A DNA stretch of 64,000 bases, taken from Paenibacillus daejeonensis DSM 15491. Its GTDB lineage: Bacteria; Bacillota; Bacilli; Paenibacillales; Paenibacillaceae. This document shows, in pieces, positions 1 to 9,000 of this stretch. A program made the translations under genes and the position numbers. The DNA lies in contig NZ_KB899664.1 in the NCBI RefSeq assembly GCF_000378385.1, forward strand, positions 124,001 through 188,000, read 5' to 3'. How positions within the stretch are numbered: the first letter of the stretch is position 1; every line of letters begins with the position of its first letter. The notes beneath the pieces were generated by a model. It did not search any database. It was not told the DNA's origin and worked only from the letters and a program-made list of their open reading frames with translations.

Positions 1-1
1 G

Positions 2-1687
2 TTTTTTAGCATTCTGATGATAGGAACGGGCGTCATCGTGAGCTTTATGATTGCCCGCTCGGCAGAGCAACTGGTTGTTCAATCGCTTGGCGAGCAGGCT
101 CGCACAATCGCCGAGACAGCGGTCTCACGGATTGATCTGCAGCGGTACCGGGAGATTACACCGGAGGCGGGACCCGATAGCTATTATCATGAGCTGCGCG
201 GCCAGTTCAACGAGATCCGGGAAACGAATGGTCTTAAATATTTGTATACCATGGCCGTGCGGGAGACACCGCAGGGGCCTGAATATTATTATGTGGTCGA
301 CGGCATGCCTGAAGGCACAGACGCCGACGATTTCTCCGCACTCGGAGATGTGGAAACGGAAACAACGGACATGCTGCCGGTGTTTGAGAGTGGGCAGACG
401 TACATCGGCTCGCTTACCAAAGATGATACCTATGATGCAACCATTACAACCTATGTTCCGATTCTGGATGGAGGGACGCTTATCGGTGTGCTGGGTGCGG
501 ACTTTGATGCTGAGAATGTCTATGACTTACTACAGCAAAATCGCAGCCGGATCATGCTGATTACAGGAATTGTCCTACTGGTGGCAATCGGCTTAGTTAC
601 CCTGCTGGCGAGGCTGATAGTCGGGCCGCTCAAACGACTGACCATCGCCATGAGCAGGGTTCAAGACGGTGATCTGACGGCAACAGTACCGGTGAAGGGA
701 AAGGACGAGGTCGCCATTATGGCCGAAGGCTTCAACCACATGGTAGGCGACCTGCGCGGGATGATCGGCAGCATTCAATCGAGTGCGGCTTTAATGCGAG
801 AGTCCTCCGAGCTTCTGACGGGACGGACCGAGACGGCCATGGCTGTGGGCAGCCGTATTTCGGAGCGAACGGACGAGATGAGCCGCGCCGCCGGTCAGCA
901 GCGGGTGGCTGCGGCAGAGGCAGCACGGGCGATGGAGGAAGTCGGTGCCGGGATCGGACGGGTAGCCCAGTCCTCCTCAGTTGTTGCGGATGCCTCGCAA
1001 TCGGCCAGGACAGCAGCACACCGTGGCCAGACGGCAATCTCGCAGGCTGTGCGGCAGGTCGAGATTATCCATGCGACCTCCAGAACCGTTGATGCGGACG
1101 TCGCCGCATTGGCAAGGGACTCGCAGGAGGTAGGACAGATCATTGCGACGATTCGAGGCATTGCCAAGCAGACGCATATTCTTGCCCTGAACGCGGCCAT
1201 TGAGGCCTCACGGGCAGGCGAGCATGGACGGGGCTTCAGCGTCGTAGCCGAGGAGATCCGCAAGCTGGCAGGTGAAGCCGGCGAGTCGGCGGAGCGAATT
1301 GATCAGTTGATCGGCCAGATGCAGGCCGGTACGGACAAGGTGACCCAGACGGTAGCGGAGGAGCAGCAGGAGGTCGCCCAGGGCATTGTGGAAATCCGGG
1401 CGGCACATGCGACGTTTGATGCGATTATGAGTGAGGTCGACCGAGTGGCGGAGCAGATGCACGGCGTCTCTGCCTCCGCCCAGCAGATGGCGGCAGCGGC
1501 CGAGGAGGCGACTGCGGCTTCCGATGAGATTGCCCGGATGACGCACACCACGGCCGACCAGAGCACAGCCATTGCAACCGATTCCCAAGAGCAGAGTGAT
1601 GCCATTGCAGACACGCGCCAGTCAGCAGACGCCATGCGGCAGACGTCTAGGCAGTTGGACAAGCTGGTCGAGCGGTTCCGGACCTGA
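2..1687 (+). CDS. methyl-accepting chemotaxis protein (5' end outside window)
   Basis: Membrane chemoreceptor that passes ligand binding outside the cell to the CheA/CheW array. The frame is open from base 2, so the N-terminus with most of the first membrane helix is missing. Counting from the ATG at 17: extracellular Cache-like sensor about 25-175, second membrane helix about 178-200, HAMP about 200-252, cytoplasmic methyl-accepting coiled coil about 265-556. The conserved hairpin tip ([18 protein letters not shown]) starts near residue 389. The Cache-type sensor suggests a small organic ligand, but which one cannot be told. No chemotaxis genes are adjacent. Identity as a chemoreceptor is certain from the tip; the ligand is unknown. 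Confidence 0.95.
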   Translation, partial: FFSILMIGTGVIVSFMIARSAEQLVVQSLGEQARTIAETAVSRIDLQRYREITPEAGPDSYYHELRGQFNEIRETNGLKYLYTMAVRETPQGPEYYYVVDGMPEGTDADDFSALGDVETETTDMLPVFESGQTYIGSLTKDDTYDATITTYVPILDGGTLIGVLGADFDAENVYDLLQQNRSRIMLITGIVLLVAIGLVTLLARLIVGPLKRLTIAMSRVQDGDLTATVPVKGKDEVAIMAEGFNHMVGDLRGMIGSIQSSAALMRESSELLTGRTETAMAVGSRISERTDEMSRAAGQQRVAAAEAARAMEEVGAGIGRVAQSSSVVADASQSARTAAHRGQTAISQAVRQVEIIHATSRTVDADVAALARDSQEVGQIIATIRGIAKQTHILALNAAIEASRAGEHGRGFSVVAEEIRKLAGEAGESAERIDQLIGQMQAGTDKVTQTVAEEQQEVAQGIVEIRAAHATFDAIMSEVDRVAEQMHGVSASAQQMAAAAEEATAASDEIARMTHTTADQSTAIATDSQEQSDAIADTRQSADAMRQTSRQLDKLVERFRT

Positions 1688-1775
1688 TCCGGTGAATGAT
1701 ACAAGAGAGGCCTGGATCGTAGGAGGTAGAGATACTTCTGGGATCCGGGCTGATTGGCGTCCCGGAGATTGGATT

Positions 1776-1790
1776 CAATAGAACAAATCT
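1776..1790. promoter_or_regulatory. 15-base motif shared with the 16115 promoter region
   Basis: CAATAGAACAAATCT occurs here, about 55 bases before the candidate -35 of the kinase operon. It is identical at 15942-15956 before the sugar-binding-protein operon. A 13-base reverse-strand match with one difference (GATCTGTTCTATT) lies at 5971-5983 before the GH31 gene. The three target genes are functionally linked, so a shared regulator site is plausible; binding is inferred only. Confidence 0.4.
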
Positions 1791-1844
1791 GTGTACCTGG
1801 GAGGTTGTCCATGCAACATAACTTCACAATTGATGGGGGCCGAC

Positions 1845-1871
1845 TTGAGAGCAGGCAAGGGATGATATAAT
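1845..1871 (+). promoter_or_regulatory. candidate sigma-A promoter of the kinase operon
   Basis: TTGAGA at 1845-1850 and TATAAT at 1866-1871 with a 15-base spacer, about 55 bases before the kinase start. The -10 is perfect but the spacer is short. Confidence 0.4.
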
Positions 1872-1926
1872 GAAGAGACTTCTTAACTGAAATGTTCATT
1901 ATTGAGTCGCAAGGAGCTGTTGAAGC

Positions 1927-3738
1927 ATGCTGGAAAGGTTGCGTCTGCTATTCCCGCAGAAATTGAAATATCGGCTGTTCACTGCGTTTCTGGTGCTGAT
2001 CCTGCTGCCGTTCAGCATTCTGAATCTCTATAATTATCAAAGGGTCGAGGCGGTGATGCAGCAGAAGCTCAGCGAGAAAAGCTACGATCAGCTGCAGCAG
2101 ATCATCGGTGCGCTGGACGACTTGATGAACATGGCCTTCAAGACGTGGATTATGCTGGAGCAGGATGCGGCGGTCCGAGAGGTGCTGCTTCATCCGGAGA
2201 ACAAGACGATCCTCGACAACAAGCACGCGATGGAAGCCAAATTTATCGGCATCAACAACAGCTTGTTCCTGCTTAATCCGGTCGTGTACTACACGTTGCT
2301 GGACCTCAAGGGCAATACTTATACGTCATACCAGCCCCGCCGGGCGCTCGACTACGAGCAGCTGATACAAGGCAGGTATTTTCAGGAAGCGCTTACAAAT
2401 AATCAGAATACCGCCTGGGTTACCGACGAAGAGAACTATGTCGCCAGCGACTTGTCCGCCAGTCAGCGGCTGTTGTCCATGTATACAGTCTTCAAGGACC
2501 CAAACCGAAGCTACCGCCCCTACGGCGTGGCCCGGATCAGCATTGACTACAGCTACTGGTTCAAGTCTGTGCTGCATGCCTATTCCCCGGACCAGGAATA
2601 TTTCCTACTGACCGCAGGTGGCGAGCATGTCGCACAGTCCCGGGCAGAGGGCCTGCTTACGGACGAGGCGGTCCGGCAGATTGCACAAACCCAGAGTAAC
2701 GGCTATTTTATCGACAAGGCTTCGACGATGGTGGTCAATTACAGCTATATTCCTACTCTGGATTGGTATATGGTTAACCGGACGCCGCTTGGCGTATTGT
2801 TCAATGAAATTGATGCGCTGAAGCGGCAATTTTTTGCCACGTCGATCGCCTTTATGGCTCTGTTCATCGCGATGACCTTCATGATCGCCTCCACGATTAC
2901 CAGACCACTGTCTCATCTGCAGAACAAGATGAAGGATGTGGTCCGCAAGAGCCTGAAAATCCGTCTACCCCAGGACAAGTACCGCGGCGAGATATTGGAT
3001 CTGACCCGGACATTCAACTCGATGCTGGACGATATGAACGGCTTGATCCAGCGGCTCAAGGAGGAGGAGCGGCAGAAGGAGGCGGTTCATTTCCAGATGC
3101 TGCTTGCGCAGATCAACCCGCACTTCCTCCTCAACACGCTGAACACGATGAAATGGATTGCGATCCGCCAGCGCAATGAAGACATCGAGGAGATCTGCGT
3201 CTCGCTGGGCAAGCTGCTGGAGATGAGTCTGAACTCGGAGCTCGACATGATCCATCTGAAGGATGAGCTCGAGCTGGTGCAGGCCTATGTCCATATTCAG
3301 CAGAAGCGGTTCAATTACAAGCTGGATGTCGGATACCGGTATGAACCGGATACGGCTTACGCCCTGGTGCCCAAGCTGAGTATCCAGCCACTGGTTGAAA
3401 ATGCGATCCAGCACGGCATCGCGCACATCGAGGGCGAGGGCAGGATCGACATTGTCATCGAACGGGAACGCTACCAGCTCAAAATTCGGGTACGGGACAA
3501 CGGTGCCGGATTGGAAGCTGCTCGGGAACGGCCATTGGCGCGCAGGAGCAGTGGGATTGGCATCCGCAATCTGAAAGAACGGCTGGCGCTGCTGTTCAAG
3601 GGCCAGGGCGGTTTTGAGCTGACCGCGTTGGAGCAGGGGACGGAAGCGCTGATTACGATCCCGCTGCTGGTGTCGGTGCCCTATGGAGGTCCGGATGCGT
3701 CAGGGCCGATCTTACCGTCGCGGCAGCAGCCATCGTAG
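1927..3738 (+). CDS. YesM-type sensor histidine kinase
   Basis: Membrane sensor kinase of the LytS/YesM type, probably sensing an extracellular carbohydrate signal and phosphorylating the regulator encoded 12-18 bases downstream. Visible: membrane helix about 13-33, extracellular Cache-like region about 35-300, second helix about 303-325, HAMP about 325-375, His_kinase motif QINPHFLLNTLN with the phosphorylated His near 399, N box PLVENAIQHGI near 490 and ATP-lid glycines RDNGAGL near 525. The start follows AAGGAG at 1911-1916. It forms an operon with the response regulator and a sugar-binding lipoprotein. Length (603) is normal for the family. The signal is not deducible from sequence alone. 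Confidence 0.93.
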   Translation: MLERLRLLFPQKLKYRLFTAFLVLILLPFSILNLYNYQRVEAVMQQKLSEKSYDQLQQIIGALDDLMNMAFKTWIMLEQDAAVREVLLHPENKTILDNKHAMEAKFIGINNSLFLLNPVVYYTLLDLKGNTYTSYQPRRALDYEQLIQGRYFQEALTNNQNTAWVTDEENYVASDLSASQRLLSMYTVFKDPNRSYRPYGVARISIDYSYWFKSVLHAYSPDQEYFLLTAGGEHVAQSRAEGLLTDEAVRQIAQTQSNGYFIDKASTMVVNYSYIPTLDWYMVNRTPLGVLFNEIDALKRQFFATSIAFMALFIAMTFMIASTITRPLSHLQNKMKDVVRKSLKIRLPQDKYRGEILDLTRTFNSMLDDMNGLIQRLKEEERQKEAVHFQMLLAQINPHFLLNTLNTMKWIAIRQRNEDIEEICVSLGKLLEMSLNSELDMIHLKDELELVQAYVHIQQKRFNYKLDVGYRYEPDTAYALVPKLSIQPLVENAIQHGIAHIEGEGRIDIVIERERYQLKIRVRDNGAGLEAARERPLARRSSGIGIRNLKERLALLFKGQGGFELTALEQGTEALITIPLLVSVPYGGPDASGPILPSRQQPS

Positions 3739-3755
3739 ATACAGGGGGGATGCGC

Positions 3756-4631
3756 ATGTGGAAAGTATTATTGGTCGAGGATGAAGTATTCGTCCGGGAG
3801 TCTGTGCGGGAGATCATCGATTGGGAGAGCATGGGCTTCACCGTTATCGGCGAGGCGGGCAACGGTGCAGAGGCGTTGCGGCTCATCCGCCGGGAGCCGC
3901 CTGATCTGGTGTTGGCCGACATCATCATGCCTGAGATGGATGGCATTGAGCTGCTCAGGCAGACGAGAGAAGCGGGGATCAGGGCTAAGTTTGTCATGCT
4001 GACCTGCATGAGCGAGTTTGAGTATATTCGCCAGGCGATGGAGTACGGCGCCTCCAACTATATTCTGAAGCTGTCGATGAATGTTAAGGACCTGCGGGAG
4101 ACGCTTGGCAAGATTGGGGCAGAACTGGAGAAGGAGAGTGACGGTCAGCGGGAGCTGGCTCGCACAGACGAAGCGACCGGGAGGCCTGCGGCTGAGGAGC
4201 AACGGACGGATGAGAGTAGTCAGAGTAGTGCGGGGTATGGGACCCGGGTCAGTCACCCTGAGGTCAGCAAGATTATTGCTTATATCCATGACCACTACGA
4301 CCAGGACCTGTCCGTGAAGTTTTTGTCCCACCATGTGATGATGGGCGAGAATTATGTCAGCGCGCTGTTCAAGAAGAAGACCGGCTGCACACTTATTCAT
4401 TATCTGCATCAGGTCCGGGTCGACAAGGCGATCTGGTATCTGCGTCATACCGGCCTGCCTGTCTCCGAGATCGGTCATAAAGTGGGATTTGCCAACGATA
4501 ATTATTTCATCAAAATTTTCAAACGTCATACAAAGCAGACGCCGAGCCTGTATCGCAAGGGAGAGGGCTGGCGGTCCGGGGAGGGAAGAGACGAGTGGGC
4601 AAGCGAAGCTGGGCAAGCCGGTTCGGATTGA
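3756..4631 (+). CDS. YesN-type response regulator, AraC family DNA-binding domain
   Basis: Cytoplasmic response regulator paired with the kinase just upstream. Receiver domain about 1-120 with acidic pair near residues 8-10, phospho-acceptor Asp in LADIIMPEMDG (residue 55) and conserved Lys in ILKLSMN; that Lys is followed by Leu rather than the usual Pro. A charged linker of about 50 residues precedes two helix-turn-helix motifs of an AraC domain (about 175-270). An ATG at 3750 is in frame, but the GGGGGG ribosome site at 3744-3749 touches it and is correctly spaced for 3756, so 3756 is preferred. It overlaps the next gene by 37 bases. Candidate targets are the operon itself, the GH31 gene and the 16115 importer. 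Confidence 0.92.
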   Translation: MWKVLLVEDEVFVRESVREIIDWESMGFTVIGEAGNGAEALRLIRREPPDLVLADIIMPEMDGIELLRQTREAGIRAKFVMLTCMSEFEYIRQAMEYGASNYILKLSMNVKDLRETLGKIGAELEKESDGQRELARTDEATGRPAAEEQRTDESSQSSAGYGTRVSHPEVSKIIAYIHDHYDQDLSVKFLSHHVMMGENYVSALFKKKTGCTLIHYLHQVRVDKAIWYLRHTGLPVSEIGHKVGFANDNYFIKIFKRHTKQTPSLYRKGEGWRSGEGRDEWASEAGQAGSD

Positions 4632-5926
4632 CGTGGGTGGTCGTCGTGGCTCTGGCAGGTGGATGTGCGGGCAACTTCTCTGAGCCGCAAATGATTACGG
4701 GAGTCGGCCAGACGGGCGACGGCCGGACCCGACTCACCCTCTGGGGTGGCGTGCCGCCCGAGGCCGGTCCGGAGCGTGTAGTGGCTGCATGGAACGAAGC
4801 GCATTCTGACATCGTGCTTGAGTATGTCCGATATGTCAATGACGACGACGGCAATCTGAAGCTGGATACGGCGCTGATGGCGGGCCAGCAGGTCGATCTG
4901 TATTTTAATTACTCGCGCTCTCAGCTGGAGCGCCGCATAGAGGCCGGAGTCGCGCTCGATCTGAACGGCTTTGGCGACTATGACCTCAGGGAAAAGATGG
5001 GCGACGATGCGGAGGCATGGGCGTTTGATGGGCGGTACTATGGGTTGCCGACCAAGCAAAATTATTATTTCGTGGCACTGAACAAAGAGGCGCTGGAGGC
5101 GGCGGAGCTGCCGATCCCCGTATCCTGGACATGGGACGACATGCGAATGTACGCCAGCAAGCTGTCTGAATCGCATGCATACGGATGGCTGCAGCATCTG
5201 GAGCCTTTCGATGATCCGGTCGACTCGCTACTCACCTATGAGGGCTACACGGGAGACGATGGGCAATCCCGGTTCGATCATCCGCTGGTGGCGCATTGGC
5301 TGAAGAGTCTGAAGGCGATGATGACGGAGGATCGTTCGACACCGGAGTACGGGATGCAGCTGACCTCCAAGATGCCGGTCGAGCAAATGTTCTTAAGCGG
5401 CGAAGCAGCCATGCTCAATATCGGCGAATGGCTGTTCCGAAGCGCCAACCAAGTAGCGGACGATCCGCAGAGATTTACAATTGCCTTTGCCCCGGTGCCC
5501 CGCCTGACGGAGCGTGAAGAGGATTATATCCCCCGTGGAGGGCTCGGTGACGTATTGTCGATCCACCCCGGCTCGCCCAATGTGAAGGCGGCATGGACAT
5601 TCGCCAAGTGGTATGCGGACGGCGGTATGGTGCCGATGGCCCAGGGTGGCAGGCTGCCGGCCTCGCGGGATGCCGATCTGGAGGCGGCCATGGACTACTT
5701 CCTGGGGGGCCACCGGGACCGCTATGACATGGCATCGCTGGAGCACGTCTTCTACGGCAACCCGCAGCGAACGTTTGTCCGCGGCCTCTCACAGCCGGTA
5801 TTGGATCTGCGTACCCAGGAGTATGAGAAGTATTTTCTTGGCGTGCAGACGCTAGAGCAGACGCTCGCCAATATGAAGCAAAGGCATGATGATTATCTGC
5901 ATTCGGGCAGCCTGGGAGACGAATAG
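4595..5926 (+). CDS. sugar-binding lipoprotein (family 1 extracellular solute-binding protein)
   Basis: Substrate-binding lipoprotein of the CUT1 sugar-importer type. GTG start inside the regulator gene; signal peptide ends in LAGGC with the lipidated Cys near residue 24. The mature protein starts a solute-binding fold with LTLWGGVPPEAGP. It is a clear paralogue of the protein at 16115-17455: same length, same start of the fold, and shared blocks such as DDDGNLKLDTA and the C-terminal LRTQEYEKYFLG. No permease follows. Because it is co-transcribed with a kinase and regulator and translationally coupled by overlap, it may deliver the sugar signal to the kinase instead of, or as well as, feeding transport. 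That sensor role is inference. Confidence 0.9.
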   Translation: MGKRSWASRFGLTWVVVVALAGGCAGNFSEPQMITGVGQTGDGRTRLTLWGGVPPEAGPERVVAAWNEAHSDIVLEYVRYVNDDDGNLKLDTALMAGQQVDLYFNYSRSQLERRIEAGVALDLNGFGDYDLREKMGDDAEAWAFDGRYYGLPTKQNYYFVALNKEALEAAELPIPVSWTWDDMRMYASKLSESHAYGWLQHLEPFDDPVDSLLTYEGYTGDDGQSRFDHPLVAHWLKSLKAMMTEDRSTPEYGMQLTSKMPVEQMFLSGEAAMLNIGEWLFRSANQVADDPQRFTIAFAPVPRLTEREEDYIPRGGLGDVLSIHPGSPNVKAAWTFAKWYADGGMVPMAQGGRLPASRDADLEAAMDYFLGGHRDRYDMASLEHVFYGNPQRTFVRGLSQPVLDLRTQEYEKYFLGVQTLEQTLANMKQRHDDYLHSGSLGDE

Positions 5927-5970
5927 ATTGAATCTATGCGTCTATGGCTGCCCGTCCTTCGGATTACGTC

Positions 5971-6031
5971 GATCTGTTCTATTAACTGTGAAGATCTGTT
6001 TATCCAATGCCGGCTGTGCTTGACGTATACT
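5971..6031 (+). promoter_or_regulatory. candidate promoter with tandem activator half-sites
   Basis: GATCTGTT occurs at 5971-5978 and again at 5993-6000, 22 bases apart, i.e. two helical turns on the same face. The downstream copy overlaps where a -35 would lie for the -10-like TATACT at 6026-6031; no good -35 is visible there. This is the layout expected for an AraC-type regulator such as the one at 3756. The upstream half-site is a reverse-strand version of the shared 15-base motif. An alternative -35 is TTGACG at 6020-6025 with a poor -10. Confidence 0.4.
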
Positions 6032-6042
6032 TTGCATTGGAA

Positions 6043-6056
6043 TTAAAGCGCTTACT
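6043..6056 (+). promoter_or_regulatory. cre-like catabolite repression site
   Basis: TTAAAGCGCTTACT matches the CcpA/LacI-type cre consensus TGWAARCGYTWNCW except at position 2. It lies just after the TATACT -10, a normal place for a repressing cre. Confidence 0.45.
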
Positions 6057-6093
6057 AAACGGCGCTATATCAATGCAGGGGAGAGGGACAGCG

Positions 6094-9000
6094 ATGCAAG
6101 TAAATCATTATCGAAGAGTCATCGCCTGGCTGATAATCGCCACGCTGCTGGGAGGACTGGCGCTGCCAGCCGGGCCAGCAGCAGCGTCGGAGACGATTGC
6201 AGCCGGCGTGCAGGTGGATCAGACGACGGAGGAAGTGGTCGTCAGGACGACATTATACACCATTCGAATCGAGAAGGCGGGCTTCCGCTACAACTTCGAG
6301 GACGCTGGGGGCGGCGAGATCGCGCCCGCTCATCCGGTGTCAGGCATCCGCTTCGGGTCTGCGGCAGGGGCGACGCTGTATGATGCCGAGACGACGGAAT
6401 TGCTCAGTCATGATGAGGAGAGCGTCCGCTTCCGTGTGGTAAACACACATGGCGACGAGGCGGTGGTCCGCATCCTGCCGTATGAGCGCTATGCCCGCTT
6501 CCAGATCGAACCCGAACCGTTCGAGGAGCGGTCGCAGGCACTCCAGGGCGAGGCGCCCGAGCGGGTGGAAGCTCTGATCTGGCGGGGCGATACGACGTGG
6601 GACGATTACACGCTGGAGCTGGAGATGAAGCAGAGCAAGCGGGACGCCAGCAGCACCTCGGGCGTGCTCGTCCGGTATCAGGATTACAACAATTTCTATC
6701 ATCTCCGGTATCACCTGGCGACGAACAAGCTGCAGCTGCTCAAGAAACAGACCGGCAGCGTGCTCAGCGTCATCCATGAGGTGAATGTGTCGGGTACATT
6801 CGACTCTACCCGGCTGTACCCGGTGAAGGTCGAAGCCGAAGGCAACCGGATCCGGGCGTACTGGAACAATAATCTCCTGCTGGATTATACAGATACCCAA
6901 TCGCCTCTCCTGAACGGCGCGGTGGGCATGCGAATCTACAGCGATGTGACCCAGTACGCCAATGTGTCTGTGACGGCGGGGGATACAGTCCTTATGGACG
7001 AGTCGGACTGGCAGGGCACAGAGGACTGGAATGTGCATAATGGTCAGTGGCGGATGACGGGCGAGGTGACGCGGACGGCGGTCATCGATGCCCGGACGGG
7101 CTCGCTTAGTCCCGGCTACGGACTGGGCGACTTCGCCCACAATCAGCAGAGCACCAATGTGTTCGGCATCTCCAATCACGACCTGACCAATAAAGGTGCG
7201 GATCAGCGGTTTGTATCGACCTTTACGGTCTTCCCGGCCCACGGCTTTGCACAGGTGCTCTTCGAAACCGGCAAGAAACGTGTGGCGGTCAACAGCGCGG
7301 AGAACAAGCTGGGTGCGGACAATATCACCAGTGTGGACGGTTTATATTATTTTATGGGAACGATGGAACAGATCTATGCGGATTACCAGGAGGTAAGAGT
7401 GGCCGAGGGGTATCCGGTCTACAAGCCGAAGTACGACTTCTTCGAGGTGGGATACGAAGCGTTCGGCTCACTGGGGTGGAACACGTACCAGACCTCGGTC
7501 ATGCAGGATCTGCAGACGTATCTGGACAAAGGCTACAAGCTGAAATGGGGCGTTGTCGGCTCCGGATTCTGGAGGGGTGATCGCAACTCGCCGACGCAGG
7601 GGGCGACGACCAGCTTTGGCCTGTGGGATGATGTGGAGGGGCCGCCGAGGGCTGACGGGCTGCCGAATCCGAGATATCCCGACGTGGATGGGCTCAAAGC
7701 TTTCTTCCGCGACAATGATATGAATCTGCTGATCGGACTGCGTACGAATTTTAAGGCGCTGCCGACCAACGGGGGCAACTATACGCCGGCGCATGATGGT
7801 CCGTTTACGGAGCAGGGACTGGAGCGGGGCTACTTCCTGAGCGATGAGAACGGAACGCCGCTCAAGTATACGGTCAGTTTCCCGAGTGGTAGTGTGCATC
7901 TGCTGGATGCCTACAATGAGGAGGCGCTGGACTGGTATGAGCAGGGAGCTGACCTGTGGGGCGTCGACGGCTTCAAAGAAGATACGATGATGATGACCAA
8001 GCCGTATCAGGACGGCCTGTGGAACCTCTCGAACGGCCGGTTGATGGAGCAGGGCTATCAGGTCATGGTGCGCAATGCAGCCTATTCCGTGCCCGGGGAC
8101 ATCCTGAGGCTGGAGGATACGCAGCATGCCTACAACCAGGATCGTCCGATCATCAATGCACTCAACTATGCAGCCAGCGGTGCCCCCAATGTCTACTCCG
8201 ACATCGTGGCTGGCAAGTATCTGACGCTGCCGCTGACGCAGGATCAGAAGCTTTATTTTGTCCGCAATGCGATGTGGGCTGCCCTGACACCGGCCATGTC
8301 ACTGGGGCTTGGGCCTTGGCATATGGAGAATGAGACGTACGAAGCGGCAGTCAAAAAAGCAGTCGACTTCCACTCCATGTACGCGCCTTATATCTATAGC
8401 GCAGCTGTTGATAGCTATCATACCGGCTTCCCGCATACAATGACGCCGCTGCCGATCGCGTATCCGGACGATCCCCAGACGTATCAACTGGCCAACCGGA
8501 CGACCCGCCAGTACGAGTGGATGCTCGGCCCATCCATGCTGGCGGTACCTGCCTACGGTCATGACTATGCCAGCGTAACAGCGCGGGACGTCTATCTGCC
8601 GGAGGGGACCTGGATCGATTATGATACGGGTAAGCAGTACAACGGACCTGTGACACTCGAACGGTATAGTCTGCCCATTGATAAGATCCCCGTCTTCATC
8701 GGCGGCAAGGGTGTGTTGGTAAGGCAGGAGCTGGAGGACAACGGCAGCCTGATCGCTGAGGTCTACCCGGTAGCGGATCAAGGATCGAGCTATACCTACA
8801 CCTACCCTGACGGCGAGGCTACCAGCACAATCGTGAACGACAATGCCGGCTGGAACCGCGCCAATCTTAAAATTATGGATACGACTTCGGGTCAGGAGAT
8901 CGACTATGATTACGATGAGCGTACAGGTGCCTTCGCGTTCAAGCTGACGCCGGACCATAATTATGAATTGACAGGCGGCGCCTTTGAGGGCACGCTGGCC

